Assembly: GCA_005800655.1 (NCBI GenBank)
Contig: SYEV01000098.1
Location: 1 to 39,448 of the forward strand
Direction of reading: 5' to 3'
Origin: Bacteroidota bacterium
Lineage (GTDB): Bacteria > Bacteroidota > Bacteroidia > Chitinophagales > Chitinophagaceae
Length of the DNA: 39,448 nucleotides
Numbering within the stretch: the stretch's first letter is position 1; every line of letters starts with the position of its first letter. Shown here in pieces: positions 18,124-28,247 of this stretch. The notes under the pieces were generated by a model. It worked only from the letters and a program-made list of their open reading frames with translations. It did no database searches and was not told the DNA's origin. The position numbers were made by a program, and so were the translations under genes.

Positions 18124-21100
18124 TTAAAAAGTGGTTCTAATTCCCATGTTAAAACTTACAGGAGCGCCCATATTTGCATAATCAAATCCAAAGGCACTCA
18201 CTCCACGACTTCCCGCTGAAGTTGCACCTACTGCAGGATCAGCTCCTTTATAGTTGGTGATAAGAATTAAATCATTAATGGTTAAAAACACGGAGAAAGT
18301 TTTAGTATACTTAGCAATACCTTCTGTCATGAATTTTTTAATATTATAATTAAAAGATAAATCTCTTAATCTAAAAGCATTCACATCTTTTTGAATAAAC
18401 TCTTCTTCAGGCATTGTGGTATAATATGCTTGTTGGTAGTATGGAACAATTGCAATACTGTTTGCAGTAGGGAATGCAGAATTCTCTAAACCATCTCTTA
18501 ATATACCTGTCACCACTCTTGGTGTTAATCTGTCTGAAGTTCTTTCGCTTTTTCCAATTCTTGTTAAATACATTTCGGTTGCATTAAACACATCTCCACC
18601 TACTTTTAAATCCCATAAAAATGAAATTCTTAAATCTTTATAGGTGATGTTATTAACCCATCCCAAACTAAAGTCAGGATTACGATCTCCTCTTACTCTA
18701 AAGTTAGGATCAATTAAAGGGAGCCCCGTTGCAGGATCAATTAATACTTTACCTGCAGTATTTCTTGCATAACCATGTGAAGTAATGGTGGTAGTTGGTC
18801 CACCTCTTGTTAAACCTCCGCGTGCATTACCATAAACCCAAGTATCAGATATATAAAACTCAGGAACATTGGAAGGTAATTCTGTAACCATATTGCGCAT
18901 TCTATTAAAGTTAAAGCGCGTATTCCAGGTGAAATCTTTTTTATTGACTACTAAATAATCAAGTACCATTTCAATACCGGTATTTTCATTCGCACCCACA
19001 TTCAACGTATTTAATACATAACCAGTGGCATAACTTGCTCTAAAGTTTTCAGCAATCAAATCCGTGTTCACAGTTTTATAATAAGTAATCTCAGCACTTA
19101 AGCGATTCCCTTTGAATTTAAATTCGGAACCAATTTCAAATGTTTTTTGACGCTCTGGCGTTAGATAAGGATTTGCGTTGGTAAAATCATAATAATAACC
19201 AGCACCATTTCCTGTATTAAAATTCAAAATTGCTTGGTTAGCATATGGCGCACTTGAACGCGCAGTACTCGCCAATGATCCTCTTAATTTCCAATAATTC
19301 AATTTGTCTTTAACTGCAGGGAAGATGTCTGACATAATTACACTCATACTTCCTGCTGGATAATCATATGCACGATTTGCAACCGGGAAAATAGAAGATT
19401 CCTCAAAACGATGAGAATAGGTTAAGAATATTTTAGTGTCATAATTGATTGAAAATTCACCAAAATAAGCAGCTTGACGACTAATATTGTAATTAGGTAA
19501 TCCAAAACGATTCGCATTACTATTTCTAATTCTTGTTAAAGGATTTGTGTTGGTACTATCCGTGCCATTTGCATCTTTGATATCATTACCAAAAATAGCC
19601 CTGGTTTGTGTTTCATAATCCTGCCACATATTACCAATCATCAAGCGGGTATTAATTTTACCAAAGCTCTTTTTAGCAGTCGCTGTAACCGTATGGTTAT
19701 AGCCATAGTATCTACGATAATAGTTTTCTTGTGCACCTTTTTGAGCCCTACTTAAAAAGAAAGATGAGGAATCCCATTTCGTATAACCATCTTGTGCATA
19801 AGTATCATAACCCATTCTACCAGAAATTGATAACCAACTAGTAGGATTATAGTTAACGGCAATGGTTGCAATGCTACGCGTTAATTCATCTCTACTTCTA
19901 TTTTTGTTAACGTTAAAATAAGGATTATCTAACTCACCATTCGGGTTACTTGCAAACAAGGGCTTTTTCAAACCATCGGCAGTAATATAGTTTTTTGCAT
20001 TATCATCTTCCGGCCATGCCATTAAACTCATTAAGTAACCACTAACCCCTCTTAAAGGTTTGTCATTGCCACTTTTAATAATGCTAAAGCTTGGAGAAAT
20101 TTCTAATGTTTTACCAATCTTATGATTGGTTACTACTCTTAAATTATATTTTTTATAATTGTTATTGGGCACTGGTGAATTTTCATCCAAAAATGATCCA
20201 GATAAACGCACTGAGTTTTTCGCAGTTCCTTGCTCTACTGAAATATTATGTGTGATAGAACTACTCGGTTGGAAAAAAGCCCTAAGGTTACCATACTTGG
20301 GAACATCAGCGGTATATTTTTGTCCAAAGTAAGTAAACACATCACTTGCTATACCATTCTGACCTGCATCATAGTCGGTCATCACTTTTGGATATCTTGT
20401 ATAAACAGAAGTTCTAAAACTATTATCATAAGTCACTTTCATTTTACCATCAACACTTGTTCCTTTTTTAGTGGTAATAACAATCGCACCTGAACTTGCT
20501 TGGCTACCATATAAAGCGGTTGCTTCTGGTCCTTTCAATACCGTTACTGACTCAACATCGTTTGGGTTAATATCTGCAATACGGTTTGTATAATCGTTTG
20601 ATCTGTTTTCAGTACTCACATTCGCAGCCGATGGTTTAACCGCATAACCTGTGTTTCTATTATTTTCTTGTACAGATTGGTTATCAATAATGATACCATC
20701 CACAACAAATAATGGAGAGTTGTCTAATGCTAATGAGTTAAAACCTCTTAGTACAATTTGAGAACTAGCACCTGCTAAACCCGAAGTTGGATTAATAGTT
20801 AAACCCGCAATACGACCTTGTAAACTATTGACTAAGTTATTACGTTGTGTTTCCGCTAAGTCCTGGCCTTTCAGTTTTTGTACAGAATATCCTAATTCTT
20901 TTGGATTACGACGAATATCCATCGCAGTAACAATTACATCTTCTAATGTATTATCCACTGCCGATAATTTTACATTGATCGTTGTTGAATTTCCAACCCG
21001 AACATCTTTTGTATCATAACCAACCAAGCTAAAGCTTAATGATTGATTTGAAGCAACACTGATTGAAAAGCTACCATTGTTATCTGTGGTTGTAGCTGTT

Positions 21101-21249
21101 TTTGTTCCTTTAATAACAACCAACACATTTGACAACGGGGTGTTATCTGAATTGATAACCTTACCAGAAACTGATTTTTGTTGTGCATTTGCAACAGACA
21201 CTCCTAAAAAGAGCAACAGAAGTAAAGTGCATAATCCTTTGTTTTGCAT
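18124..21249 (-). CDS. SusC/RagA-type TonB-dependent outer-membrane transporter
   Basis: The protein has about 1041 residues from the preferred ATG at 21247-21249, which gives a clean signal peptide (MQNKGLCTLLLLLFLGVSVANAQ). An ATG at 21282 would add 11 residues ahead of it. The order of domains is a CarboxypepD_reg-like Ig fold (VSGKVINSDNTPLSNVLVVIKG), a TonB-box-like DVIVTAM, a plug domain (LQGRIAGLTI, VLRGFNSLALDNSPLFVVDGI, PNDVESVTVLKGPEATALYGSQ) and a long beta-barrel ending in a Phe (MGIRTTF) that fits the BAM signal. It imports large ligands with SusD. First gene of the SusC-SusD-DUF4397 operon. A TATATTTT element lies about 25 bases before the ATG, one mismatch from TAnnTTTG. Confidence 0.92.
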   Translation of the reverse strand: MQNKGLCTLLLLLFLGVSVANAQQKSVSGKVINSDNTPLSNVLVVIKGTKTATTTDNNGSFSISVASNQSLSFSLVGYDTKDVRVGNSTTINVKLSAVDNTLEDVIVTAMDIRRNPKELGYSVQKLKGQDLAETQRNNLVNSLQGRIAGLTINPTSGLAGASSQIVLRGFNSLALDNSPLFVVDGIIIDNQSVQENNRNTGYAVKPSAANVSTENRSNDYTNRIADINPNDVESVTVLKGPEATALYGSQASSGAIVITTKKGTSVDGKMKVTYDNSFRTSVYTRYPKVMTDYDAGQNGIASDVFTYFGQKYTADVPKYGNLRAFFQPSSSITHNISVEQGTAKNSVRLSGSFLDENSPVPNNNYKKYNLRVVTNHKIGKTLEISPSFSIIKSGNDKPLRGVSGYLMSLMAWPEDDNAKNYITADGLKKPLFASNPNGELDNPYFNVNKNRSRDELTRSIATIAVNYNPTSWLSISGRMGYDTYAQDGYTKWDSSSFFLSRAQKGAQENYYRRYYGYNHTVTATAKKSFGKINTRLMIGNMWQDYETQTRAIFGNDIKDANGTDSTNTNPLTRIRNSNANRFGLPNYNISRQAAYFGEFSINYDTKIFLTYSHRFEESSIFPVANRAYDYPAGSMSVIMSDIFPAVKDKLNYWKLRGSLASTARSSAPYANQAILNFNTGNGAGYYYDFTNANPYLTPERQKTFEIGSEFKFKGNRLSAEITYYKTVNTDLIAENFRASYATGYVLNTLNVGANENTGIEMVLDYLVVNKKDFTWNTRFNFNRMRNMVTELPSNVPEFYISDTWVYGNARGGLTRGGPTTTITSHGYARNTAGKVLIDPATGLPLIDPNFRVRGDRNPDFSLGWVNNITYKDLRISFLWDLKVGGDVFNATEMYLTRIGKSERTSDRLTPRVVTGILRDGLENSAFPTANSIAIVPYYQQAYYTTMPEEEFIQKDVNAFRLRDLSFNYNIKKFMTEGIAKYTKTFSVFLTINDLILITNYKGADPAVGATSAGSRGVSAFGFDYANMGAPVSFNMGIRTTF

Positions 21250-21431
21250 AAATTGTAAACTTTTGTTAAAAAAATATAGCAATTGGCTATAATTTGATTT
21301 TAAAATTATGCCTATTTTCTTATATAATTAATATTTAAGGGGTATGCTTAATGGCTGAATTCTTAGAATTTAAGTGGTTTAGTCGTTTAGTTATTACATG
21401 GTTATGCTTTTACTATTATAATTTTACATAA

Positions 21432-21464
21432 AAATACATGTAAATCAATGATTTACATGTATTT
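21432..21464. terminator. AT-rich hairpin, likely terminator of the M14 peptidase gene
   Basis: A perfect 15-bp inverted repeat (21432-21446 with 21450-21464) has a 3-base loop and a core of ACATGTAAATC. It lies 33 bases past the stop of the minus-strand M14 gene, and a short T-run follows on that strand. GC content is low, so strength is doubtful. Confidence 0.55.
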
Positions 21465-21497
21465 AAGTTTATTATACTTTGTTAGATAGAATTAGAC

Positions 21498-24188
21498 CTA
21501 TTTATACAATTGATTAAATAATAATTTGAAATTTCCATGTGTTTGCGCCCTAAAAGTGATTTCTGGACCAAAAACAGTCAATTTTCCCTTACCGACGTTA
21601 GTTTCAAAGGCTGCTACTCCGTCCTGTAAATAGGCTTGTCCAAATGCCCAACCGCTTCTTAAGGTACTCGCGCTGGCATACCAAGCTAAAGGCATGATTT
21701 GCTTTTGTGCAATTGCATCAGGTAATAATTTAAAAACAGGGCTTGCATTAAAGTAAACATCCGCTGTTGCATTCATCCCCCAATTGGACATATTATTATT
21801 ATCGAGTGTTACTTGCAATACACTTCCAGGGATATAAAATTTTTCACCGGGTAATGCTTTTTCTTTCCCGGCTACCATTTCAACCAACGCATTTTTTACA
21901 GGTGCATTTATATGATAAGCCAAATTCGCACTTGATCCGATCGTTACAATTTTACCGCCGTTTTGTAAAAATTTATTTAATGCAGGAATAGATTTATTTA
22001 CAGAAATACTTCCTAGAGTATGTTGAAATTCTTTTGGAACGTCTTCTAACTTAGGCGCTCTTTCTTCATAAGAAAATGAAGACTCATTTTTTAATGCAGG
22101 TATCGCACCTTCAACAAAAACCAAAACATCATAGTTGGCATTTAAATTTACAGAATCAATTTCCTTTGCATAAATAAGTTTAAAGGGGAAATGATATTGT
22201 TCAAAAATCCATCTTAACCAACCCGATGACATAGAACCGCCATACTTATCCCAAAGTCCAATGCGAATAGGTTGGATTTTATTTAAAGTATCAGTTAGTG
22301 GCGTTGTAGCTCTTGTAAACACAATACCATAATCTGTACTTAATTTTGTTATTGAATTATTTAGTTTATCCGAATGTCGAACAAAATATTGCTCCTTGCT
22401 TTTGTAAATACTTTCTTCGGTATTTAATAATTCGTTGACAGCAATATATGATGCATTGTCTTTTGTTGAAAATGTATACCCATAATTTGTACTTACGCCA
22501 TTAATTATTTTACCCATTGGTTTTTGTATTTCGCCATAAGCCAACGCTTCAAAAGGTCCTGTAAAATCATCTAATACCCTATCAAAGTCAATCCCCATCG
22601 TAAACGCAGGCGTCCAGCCCGCTGCATCATACGGACGCACTGGTGGACCCCCTGGATATAAAAAATCATTGGGATGATCCTGTGATTCAAACATATCTAA
22701 CACATGTGGGCGAAATGCTTGATTTGTTTTTACAATATAGGAACCCGCTACATATTTTTTTGTGCCCACCATAAAATCAGCACTTGCACGATGTACTTTA
22801 ATACCACTTTTAATTAAAATATTTACAAATTGAATTGCGGTAGTCGATTGATTAATAGGAATGATATAACCTCGTGGATCACGTGTTGCTGGATTTTTAT
22901 ACACTTTATTAAATACAGCTAATTGAAATGAATCCATCTTGCCTGTTACTTTCTCTGTTTTTAATAACTCGCTGAGGGCATCTGATTTTTTTGGATAAAG
23001 TGTCCAATTATCTTTGCTACCCGCATCAATGCTATGGCGTCCCATGGTATAAATATTATAAAGCAATTCATCTTTATAACGTGCAGCATAATTTAATACT
23101 GCATAGTTTAATGAAATAGAATAATCAATTGAATTTTTAAAATACCATTTTTGTGGAAGGATCGGATTAGGTAATCCACTATTCGGAATTAATCGTTGTG
23201 GTACCAAAGGGATACTCGAAGGCGTTGGGCTTCCAATAATTTCAGTTAATAAGCCAATGATATTATGATAGTAAGCGGTGGTTCGCAATCCGCCATTCCA
23301 CCAGGTTGAATAAACCGAACCTCCCTTCATCGTATAGCCTGGTTTACCTTCTGTATTCAATCGACTACTCATTGCAGCACCTAGTGCATCAATACCTGTC
23401 ATTAATAACGGATCATATACATGATTAAAAGGATCACGGTAAGGAGGACCAGCAACCACCGTGCCTGGAGGACCAGTTTGATGATGATTGTATAAAATTT
23501 GCGGCATCCATTCAATGTATTGTTGCACACTCATATTTCTAGACTCGCTCATGTTCGTCATAAAAAAATCACGATTATTATCGTGCCCAATATATTTTTG
23601 ATAGAGTCTTGGTAAACCTGAGGTGGTTCTTTTTAAGGTATCACTATTGCGCATATACCAATTGGAAACTAGCTCTTGTCCATCGGGATTTGCATGGACA
23701 AATAATATGATAGTGGATTTTAAAATGCGATTTGTTTCTTCATCTGTTCTTGTAATAATTTGGTATAAGGTTTCAATCCACTGATGAATACCCACTACCT
23801 CCGTCGCGTGTAACCCGCCATCAATCCACACTACCGCCTTTCCTTCATCAGATAGTTTTTTAGCTTCGGCTGGGGTTAAGTCTTCTGCGCGTGCTAATTT
23901 TTGTGCAATGCTTTTATATTTTTCTACATTGGCTAAATTGGTTGGATCAGATACAATAACCATGTATTGGTTGCGTCCTTCTTCCGTTTTTCCAATGACT
24001 TGTAATTTTACTTTTTTTGAAGTAGTGGCTATTTTTTTTAAATACGCTTCCGTTTGCGTAAAAGTGGCCAAGTGATAATTGTCGCCAATACTAAATCCAA
24101 AATGCGATTTTGGCGTTGGCACATTTTGTGCTTGCACAAATAATTGTGTGCTAACAATCAGACAAATTAAAATAATAATTTTACGCAT
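21498..24188 (-). CDS. Secreted M14 family zinc carboxypeptidase-like metallopeptidase
   Basis: The 896-residue protein has a signal peptide (residues 1-21, ending VQAQ). The M14 domain spans about residues 30-400. Zinc ligands are H127 and E130 in GGLHATE, with the third His at H235 or H236 in YNHHQTGPPG. NPDG at 167-170, HDNNRD at 202-207 and the TEIIG segment near residue 320 are typical of this family. The remaining 500 residues include a flavodoxin/GATase-like region (FVEGAIPAL, GGKIVTIGSSANL), as is usual in the long M14 proteins of Bacteroidota. It is probably a periplasmic or surface peptidase. It diverges from the sortilin-like gene across a 217-base gap and precedes the SusC operon on the same strand. 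Confidence 0.88.
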   Translation of the reverse strand: MRKIIILICLIVSTQLFVQAQNVPTPKSHFGFSIGDNYHLATFTQTEAYLKKIATTSKKVKLQVIGKTEEGRNQYMVIVSDPTNLANVEKYKSIAQKLARAEDLTPAEAKKLSDEGKAVVWIDGGLHATEVVGIHQWIETLYQIITRTDEETNRILKSTIILFVHANPDGQELVSNWYMRNSDTLKRTTSGLPRLYQKYIGHDNNRDFFMTNMSESRNMSVQQYIEWMPQILYNHHQTGPPGTVVAGPPYRDPFNHVYDPLLMTGIDALGAAMSSRLNTEGKPGYTMKGGSVYSTWWNGGLRTTAYYHNIIGLLTEIIGSPTPSSIPLVPQRLIPNSGLPNPILPQKWYFKNSIDYSISLNYAVLNYAARYKDELLYNIYTMGRHSIDAGSKDNWTLYPKKSDALSELLKTEKVTGKMDSFQLAVFNKVYKNPATRDPRGYIIPINQSTTAIQFVNILIKSGIKVHRASADFMVGTKKYVAGSYIVKTNQAFRPHVLDMFESQDHPNDFLYPGGPPVRPYDAAGWTPAFTMGIDFDRVLDDFTGPFEALAYGEIQKPMGKIINGVSTNYGYTFSTKDNASYIAVNELLNTEESIYKSKEQYFVRHSDKLNNSITKLSTDYGIVFTRATTPLTDTLNKIQPIRIGLWDKYGGSMSSGWLRWIFEQYHFPFKLIYAKEIDSVNLNANYDVLVFVEGAIPALKNESSFSYEERAPKLEDVPKEFQHTLGSISVNKSIPALNKFLQNGGKIVTIGSSANLAYHINAPVKNALVEMVAGKEKALPGEKFYIPGSVLQVTLDNNNMSNWGMNATADVYFNASPVFKLLPDAIAQKQIMPLAWYASASTLRSGWAFGQAYLQDGVAAFETNVGKGKLTVFGPEITFRAQTHGNFKLLFNQLYK

Positions 24189-24405
24189 ATAAAATTGTTT
24201 ATAATGATAATAATATAACCTTGGAAATTAAATAATTCAAAGTATTGGGGCAATTTAAAATTTTTAGTTATCAAATACGAATAATTCATAATTTTTTATA
24301 CAAATAATGCGGTCTTTTTTGTAAATTACTTTCGTGGTTCATTTTTACGCATGAGCAACATTTAAAAAAGTATTTTCTTATTCATCATCTGTATAAAAAA
24401 CAAAT

Positions 24406-27400
24406 ATGAAAAACATATTCCTAGTTTGTCTAATGTTCATCACCTTGGGGGCTACAGCACAACGAAAAAAAGCGGTGTCTCCGATTGCGTCAACGCCGTC
24501 GGTTAAACCTGTTCCAGATTCCATTTTTAAAAATTTACAATGGAGAAATATTGGCCCATTTAGAGGGGGAAGGGCCAACACCATTACTGGCGTTATCCAA
24601 CAAGAAAAAAAGTTTTACGCAGGATATACTGGTGGCGGTGTTTGGACAACGATTGATGGTGGTATCAGTTGGAAAAATATTTCAGACGGCTTTTTCAAGG
24701 TGGGTTCTATTGGAGATATTGCGGTGTCTGAGTCGGATCCAAATGTATTGTATGTAGGTACTGGAGAACATGCGGTTCGTGGCGTAATGACTAGCTATGG
24801 AGATGGGGTTTACAAAAGTGTGGATGGTGGGACCACTTGGAAAAATATCGGATTAGAACAATCTAGACATATTTCTGAAATATGTATTCATCCTACGAAT
24901 CCTGATATCGTTTATGTTGGTGCACAAGGCACAGTGCATGGTCCTAATAATGAACGAGGTGTTTTTAAAAGTACAGATGGGGGCGCACATTGGAAAAAGG
25001 TTTTATATATTAACGACAGCACCGGTATTGCCTCATTATCTATGGACATGAATAATCCACGAATATTATATGCTGCTGCTTGGGAACACCGTAGATTTCC
25101 TTGGACAGTATCTAGTGGGGGTAAAGGTTCTTCACTTTGGAAATCAGTTGATGAAGGTGAAACTTGGACTAAGTTAACGGAAGGGCTACCCACCAACTTA
25201 GGTAAAATGGGTATTAGTGTTTCGAGGGTAAATTCAAATCGTGTTTTTGCAATTGTTGAATCAGAAAAAAAGAAATCAGGATTATATCGATCAGATGACG
25301 GGGGGAAAAGCTGGGCTTTACTTTCAAATAATCAAGATATCTCATCGCGTTCATGGTATTATATGAAAGTATATGCAGATACTAAAAATGAAAATATCGT
25401 GTATGTGTTGAACGCACCAATGATGAAATCAATAGATGGAGGAAAAACATTTTCAAATGTAAAAGTGGGTCATGGAGATACCCATGATTTATGGATTCAT
25501 CCGAAGAACAATAATATTATTGGATTAGCCGATGATGGCGGAGGTGAAATTACTTATGACCAAGCGAAAACCTGGTCATCCATTATGAATCAGCCCACTG
25601 CGCAATTTTACAGAGTAAATACGGATAATGTTTTTCCCTATAAAGTTTATGGTGGCCAACAAGACAACTCATCCGTGATCATTGCAAGCAGAAATAATAC
25701 CGGCGCGATCACCGAACGAGACTGGAATTATGGCGCAGGTTGCGAATCTGCTTATTTAAGTTTTGATCCTAACGATCCTTTACTGGTTTATGGGGGCTGT
25801 TATCAAGGATACATTGAAGTATTAAATACAAAGACAAATGAGGTAAAAGATATTCAAGCCTATCCAAGTTTAAATTTAGCCATACAACCCAAGGAAATGA
25901 AATATCGTTTTAATTGGAATGCGCCAATTGTTACATCATTATACAACCCTAAAATAATTTATCATGCAGGAAATGTTTTACTAAAAACAAGTAATGGCGG
26001 ATTTAACTGGGAAGTAGTAAGTCCCGACTTAACTAGAAATGATAAATCAAAACAAGGACCTGGTGGTATACCTTTCACCAATGAAGGTGCTGGTGGCGAA
26101 AATTATAATACCATCTTTTATGTAAAGGAATCTCCATTAGATGCAAACACGATCTATACCGGGAGTGATTGTGGCTTAGTGTATGTAACAACTGACGCAG
26201 GAAAAAATTGGCAAAATATTACGCCCACTGATTTACTTGAGTCGCAAATTAACAGTATCGAGGTATCTCGTTTTGATCAAGGAGTGGTATATATAAGTGC
26301 GACTAGATATAAATTTAATGATTATGCATCCTATACCTATAAAACAACCGACAATGGAAAAACTTGGACAAAAATTAATAATGGAATAAAAAATGACGAC
26401 TTCGTAAAAGTAATTAAAGAAGATAATAAAAATAAAAACATATTATACTCAGGTAGCGAAAGAGGATTTTATATTTCAAATGATGCAGGTACAACTTGGA
26501 AGCCTTTTCAATTAAATTTACCTATTGTCCCTGTTACCGATTTGATGATACGCGATAATGATTTAGTTGCAGCTACAGCTGGACGTGCGTTTTGGATTTT
26601 AGATGATATTAGCACTATTCAACAAAACGCCAATTTTAACAGCATATCAGCACCTACGATCATTACACCTAAAAATGCATATAAATATGGCGCAGGAAAC
26701 GGACTACCTGAAAAAAACGTAAACATGGGGCAAAATGCACCCGAGGGTGTTATTCTAGATTATTTTTTACCTAAGTTGGGTGAAAAAGATACCGTAACGC
26801 TTTCCATTGTTTCAGATCAAGGAAAATTGATACGTACATATACAAATGTTGAAGATGATAATTTTAAAAAATATCCAGGTGGCCCTTCTGCAAAGACCAA
26901 GCTTAGTGATAATGAGGGACACAATAGATTTTTATGGGATTTTAGAACAGATGATTTATCTCCTGATGTGAATGGTGCATTTGTATTAGGAAGTTATAGT
27001 GGATACGCAGTACCTCCCGGAAAATATAAAGCACAATTAAAATATAAAAAGGAAATAGTTGAAACAAGTATCACTGTTTTACCTAATCCAAATATTAAAG
27101 TCACTGATCTTGATTGGCAAGAGCAGCAAATGTTATTGGAAAGCGTTACTGCCACAATCAGCAACATACACACTACAGTGAACAATCTTCGAGGAATTAA
27201 AAAGCAACTGCAATACTATAGTGAAACATTAGGTAAAGTTGAATCAGCAAAAGCAATTACAAATGCGGCCGATAGTTTAATTAAAAGAATTGATACTTGG
27301 GAAACTGCTATTATTGAAAGTCGAACTCAAAACGGGCAGGACGTAATTAATTGGCCTAGTAAATTAAATGTTGACTTTTTTCATTTAAAAGGTTTAATAG

Positions 27401-27567
27401 ATGTAACAGATCCTAAGGTAACACAAGGGGTAAAAAATAAATTAGCTGATTTACAACTACAATGGAAGAATGAAAAGGAAAAAGTACAAGGCATTAATAC
27501 AGCTATAGCTGAATTTAATACATTGTATAAAAACACAAGTATCGAAGCTATTCAAAACAAATGGTAA
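24406..27567 (+). CDS. Secreted sortilin/VPS10-like BNR-repeat propeller protein (copy 1)
   Basis: The 1053-residue protein has a signal peptide (1-19, ending ATAQ). After [16 protein letters not shown] it shows about eleven Asp-box/BNR-type repeats of the form S-x-D-x-G-x-x-W (for example KSVDGGTTWKN, KTTDNGKTWTK), which build a large beta-propeller up to about residue 740. A beta-sandwich-like segment follows (VILDYFLPKLGEKDTVTLSI), then a helical C-terminal segment. Homologues are often named glycosyl hydrolase or VPS10 protein, but I see no assigned catalytic pair. The Cys-rich 10CC module of eukaryotic sortilins is absent. A second copy of equal design lies at 35362-38517. It is likely a binding or scaffold protein in the periplasm or on the surface. 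Role unknown. Confidence 0.82.
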   Translation: MKNIFLVCLMFITLGATAQRKKAVSPIASTPSVKPVPDSIFKNLQWRNIGPFRGGRANTITGVIQQEKKFYAGYTGGGVWTTIDGGISWKNISDGFFKVGSIGDIAVSESDPNVLYVGTGEHAVRGVMTSYGDGVYKSVDGGTTWKNIGLEQSRHISEICIHPTNPDIVYVGAQGTVHGPNNERGVFKSTDGGAHWKKVLYINDSTGIASLSMDMNNPRILYAAAWEHRRFPWTVSSGGKGSSLWKSVDEGETWTKLTEGLPTNLGKMGISVSRVNSNRVFAIVESEKKKSGLYRSDDGGKSWALLSNNQDISSRSWYYMKVYADTKNENIVYVLNAPMMKSIDGGKTFSNVKVGHGDTHDLWIHPKNNNIIGLADDGGGEITYDQAKTWSSIMNQPTAQFYRVNTDNVFPYKVYGGQQDNSSVIIASRNNTGAITERDWNYGAGCESAYLSFDPNDPLLVYGGCYQGYIEVLNTKTNEVKDIQAYPSLNLAIQPKEMKYRFNWNAPIVTSLYNPKIIYHAGNVLLKTSNGGFNWEVVSPDLTRNDKSKQGPGGIPFTNEGAGGENYNTIFYVKESPLDANTIYTGSDCGLVYVTTDAGKNWQNITPTDLLESQINSIEVSRFDQGVVYISATRYKFNDYASYTYKTTDNGKTWTKINNGIKNDDFVKVIKEDNKNKNILYSGSERGFYISNDAGTTWKPFQLNLPIVPVTDLMIRDNDLVAATAGRAFWILDDISTIQQNANFNSISAPTIITPKNAYKYGAGNGLPEKNVNMGQNAPEGVILDYFLPKLGEKDTVTLSIVSDQGKLIRTYTNVEDDNFKKYPGGPSAKTKLSDNEGHNRFLWDFRTDDLSPDVNGAFVLGSYSGYAVPPGKYKAQLKYKKEIVETSITVLPNPNIKVTDLDWQEQQMLLESVTATISNIHTTVNNLRGIKKQLQYYSETLGKVESAKAITNAADSLIKRIDTWETAIIESRTQNGQDVINWPSKLNVDFFHLKGLIDVTDPKVTQGVKNKLADLQLQWKNEKEKVQGINTAIAEFNTLYKNTSIEAIQNKW

Positions 27568-27611
27568 ACTCTTTTACAAAATAATATATACAAACTTAAT
27601 TACATCAACTT

Positions 27612-28172
27612 ATGAAAAACCTTTTCTTGATCCTGTTTGTGCTAGGCATAATACAAACTAACGCACAACAAACTACGCCACTAATTAAGTTAGGACCCGC
27701 AAAGCCAATTGAAACAAAGTATATAGAACCAGATATGAAAACATTTAACTTATATAACCCCTATGAGAATGTGGATTCTGCGATTAAAGTGGCTCAAAAA
27801 ATAGCGGCAAAGGAGGGCAAACATATTTTTTTACAAATGGGGGGCAATTGGTGTATTTGGTGCGCACGATTTAATGCGTTTACTACTAGTGATAAAAAAA
27901 TTGACTCCATTGTTAAAGCCAGGTATGTAGTAGTGCATGTAAACTATTCAAAAGAAAATAAAAACAAAAGCATTCAGGAAAAATATGAGTACCCTGCTCG
28001 ATTTGGTTTTCCTGTATTTGTAATATTAGATGCAAAAGGAAAACGACTGCATACGCAAAACAGTGGCTATTTGGAAAAAGATAAGAACTACAGCAAAGAA
28101 AAAATATTTGAATTTTTTGAAAGCTGGACACCAGATGCTTTGAATGCAAAAAAATACGAATGGTTAAATTAA
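27612..28172 (+). CDS. Secreted thioredoxin-like protein with WCIWC motif
   Basis: The 186-residue protein has a signal peptide (residues 1-19, ending TNAQ). The thioredoxin-like fold follows: KHIFLQMGGNWCIWCARFNAF with redox Cys in C-I-W-C near residues 82-85, a cis-Pro region at RFGFPVFVILD, and a C-terminal helix. It resembles the thioredoxin_7/DUF255 group rather than classic TlpA. It lies 44 bases downstream of the sortilin-like gene and is likely co-transcribed, so it may keep that protein's few Cys residues reduced. This partner is inferred from position only. Confidence 0.8.
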   Translation: MKNLFLILFVLGIIQTNAQQTTPLIKLGPAKPIETKYIEPDMKTFNLYNPYENVDSAIKVAQKIAAKEGKHIFLQMGGNWCIWCARFNAFTTSDKKIDSIVKARYVVVHVNYSKENKNKSIQEKYEYPARFGFPVFVILDAKGKRLHTQNSGYLEKDKNYSKEKIFEFFESWTPDALNAKKYEWLN

Positions 28173-28178
28173 AAAGAA

Positions 28179-28227
28179 CGGAGTCGTTAACACATTCATT
28201 GATTTGAAAACTGTGTTAACGACTCCG
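28179..28227. repeat. Perfect 16-bp inverted repeat in a convergent gap
   Basis: CGGAGTCGTTAACACA at 28179-28194 pairs perfectly with 28212-28227, with a 17-base spacer. It begins 7 bases after the stop of the thioredoxin-like gene. There is no U-tract after either arm. It could be a transcription stop that works with the next hairpin, a binding site, or a stabilising mRNA 3' stem. Confidence 0.75.
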
Positions 28228-28247
28228 ATTAATTAGCAACTATATTT

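Noticed and set aside
21250-21282. Longer SusC start at 21282 (11 extra residues)
   Set aside because: The shorter start gives a standard signal peptide beginning MQNKG. The extension adds a second hydrophobic/basic segment before it.
21271-21290. ATAGC...GCTAT inverted repeat upstream of susC as an operator
   Set aside because: Arms are only 5 bp and AT-rich. Nothing else supports regulator binding.
24406-27567. Calling the sortilin-like proteins sialidases or glycosyl hydrolases because of Asp-box repeats
   Set aside because: Asp boxes occur in many propellers. The sialidase arginine triad with its Tyr/Glu pair is not evident, so only a binding or unknown role is supported.
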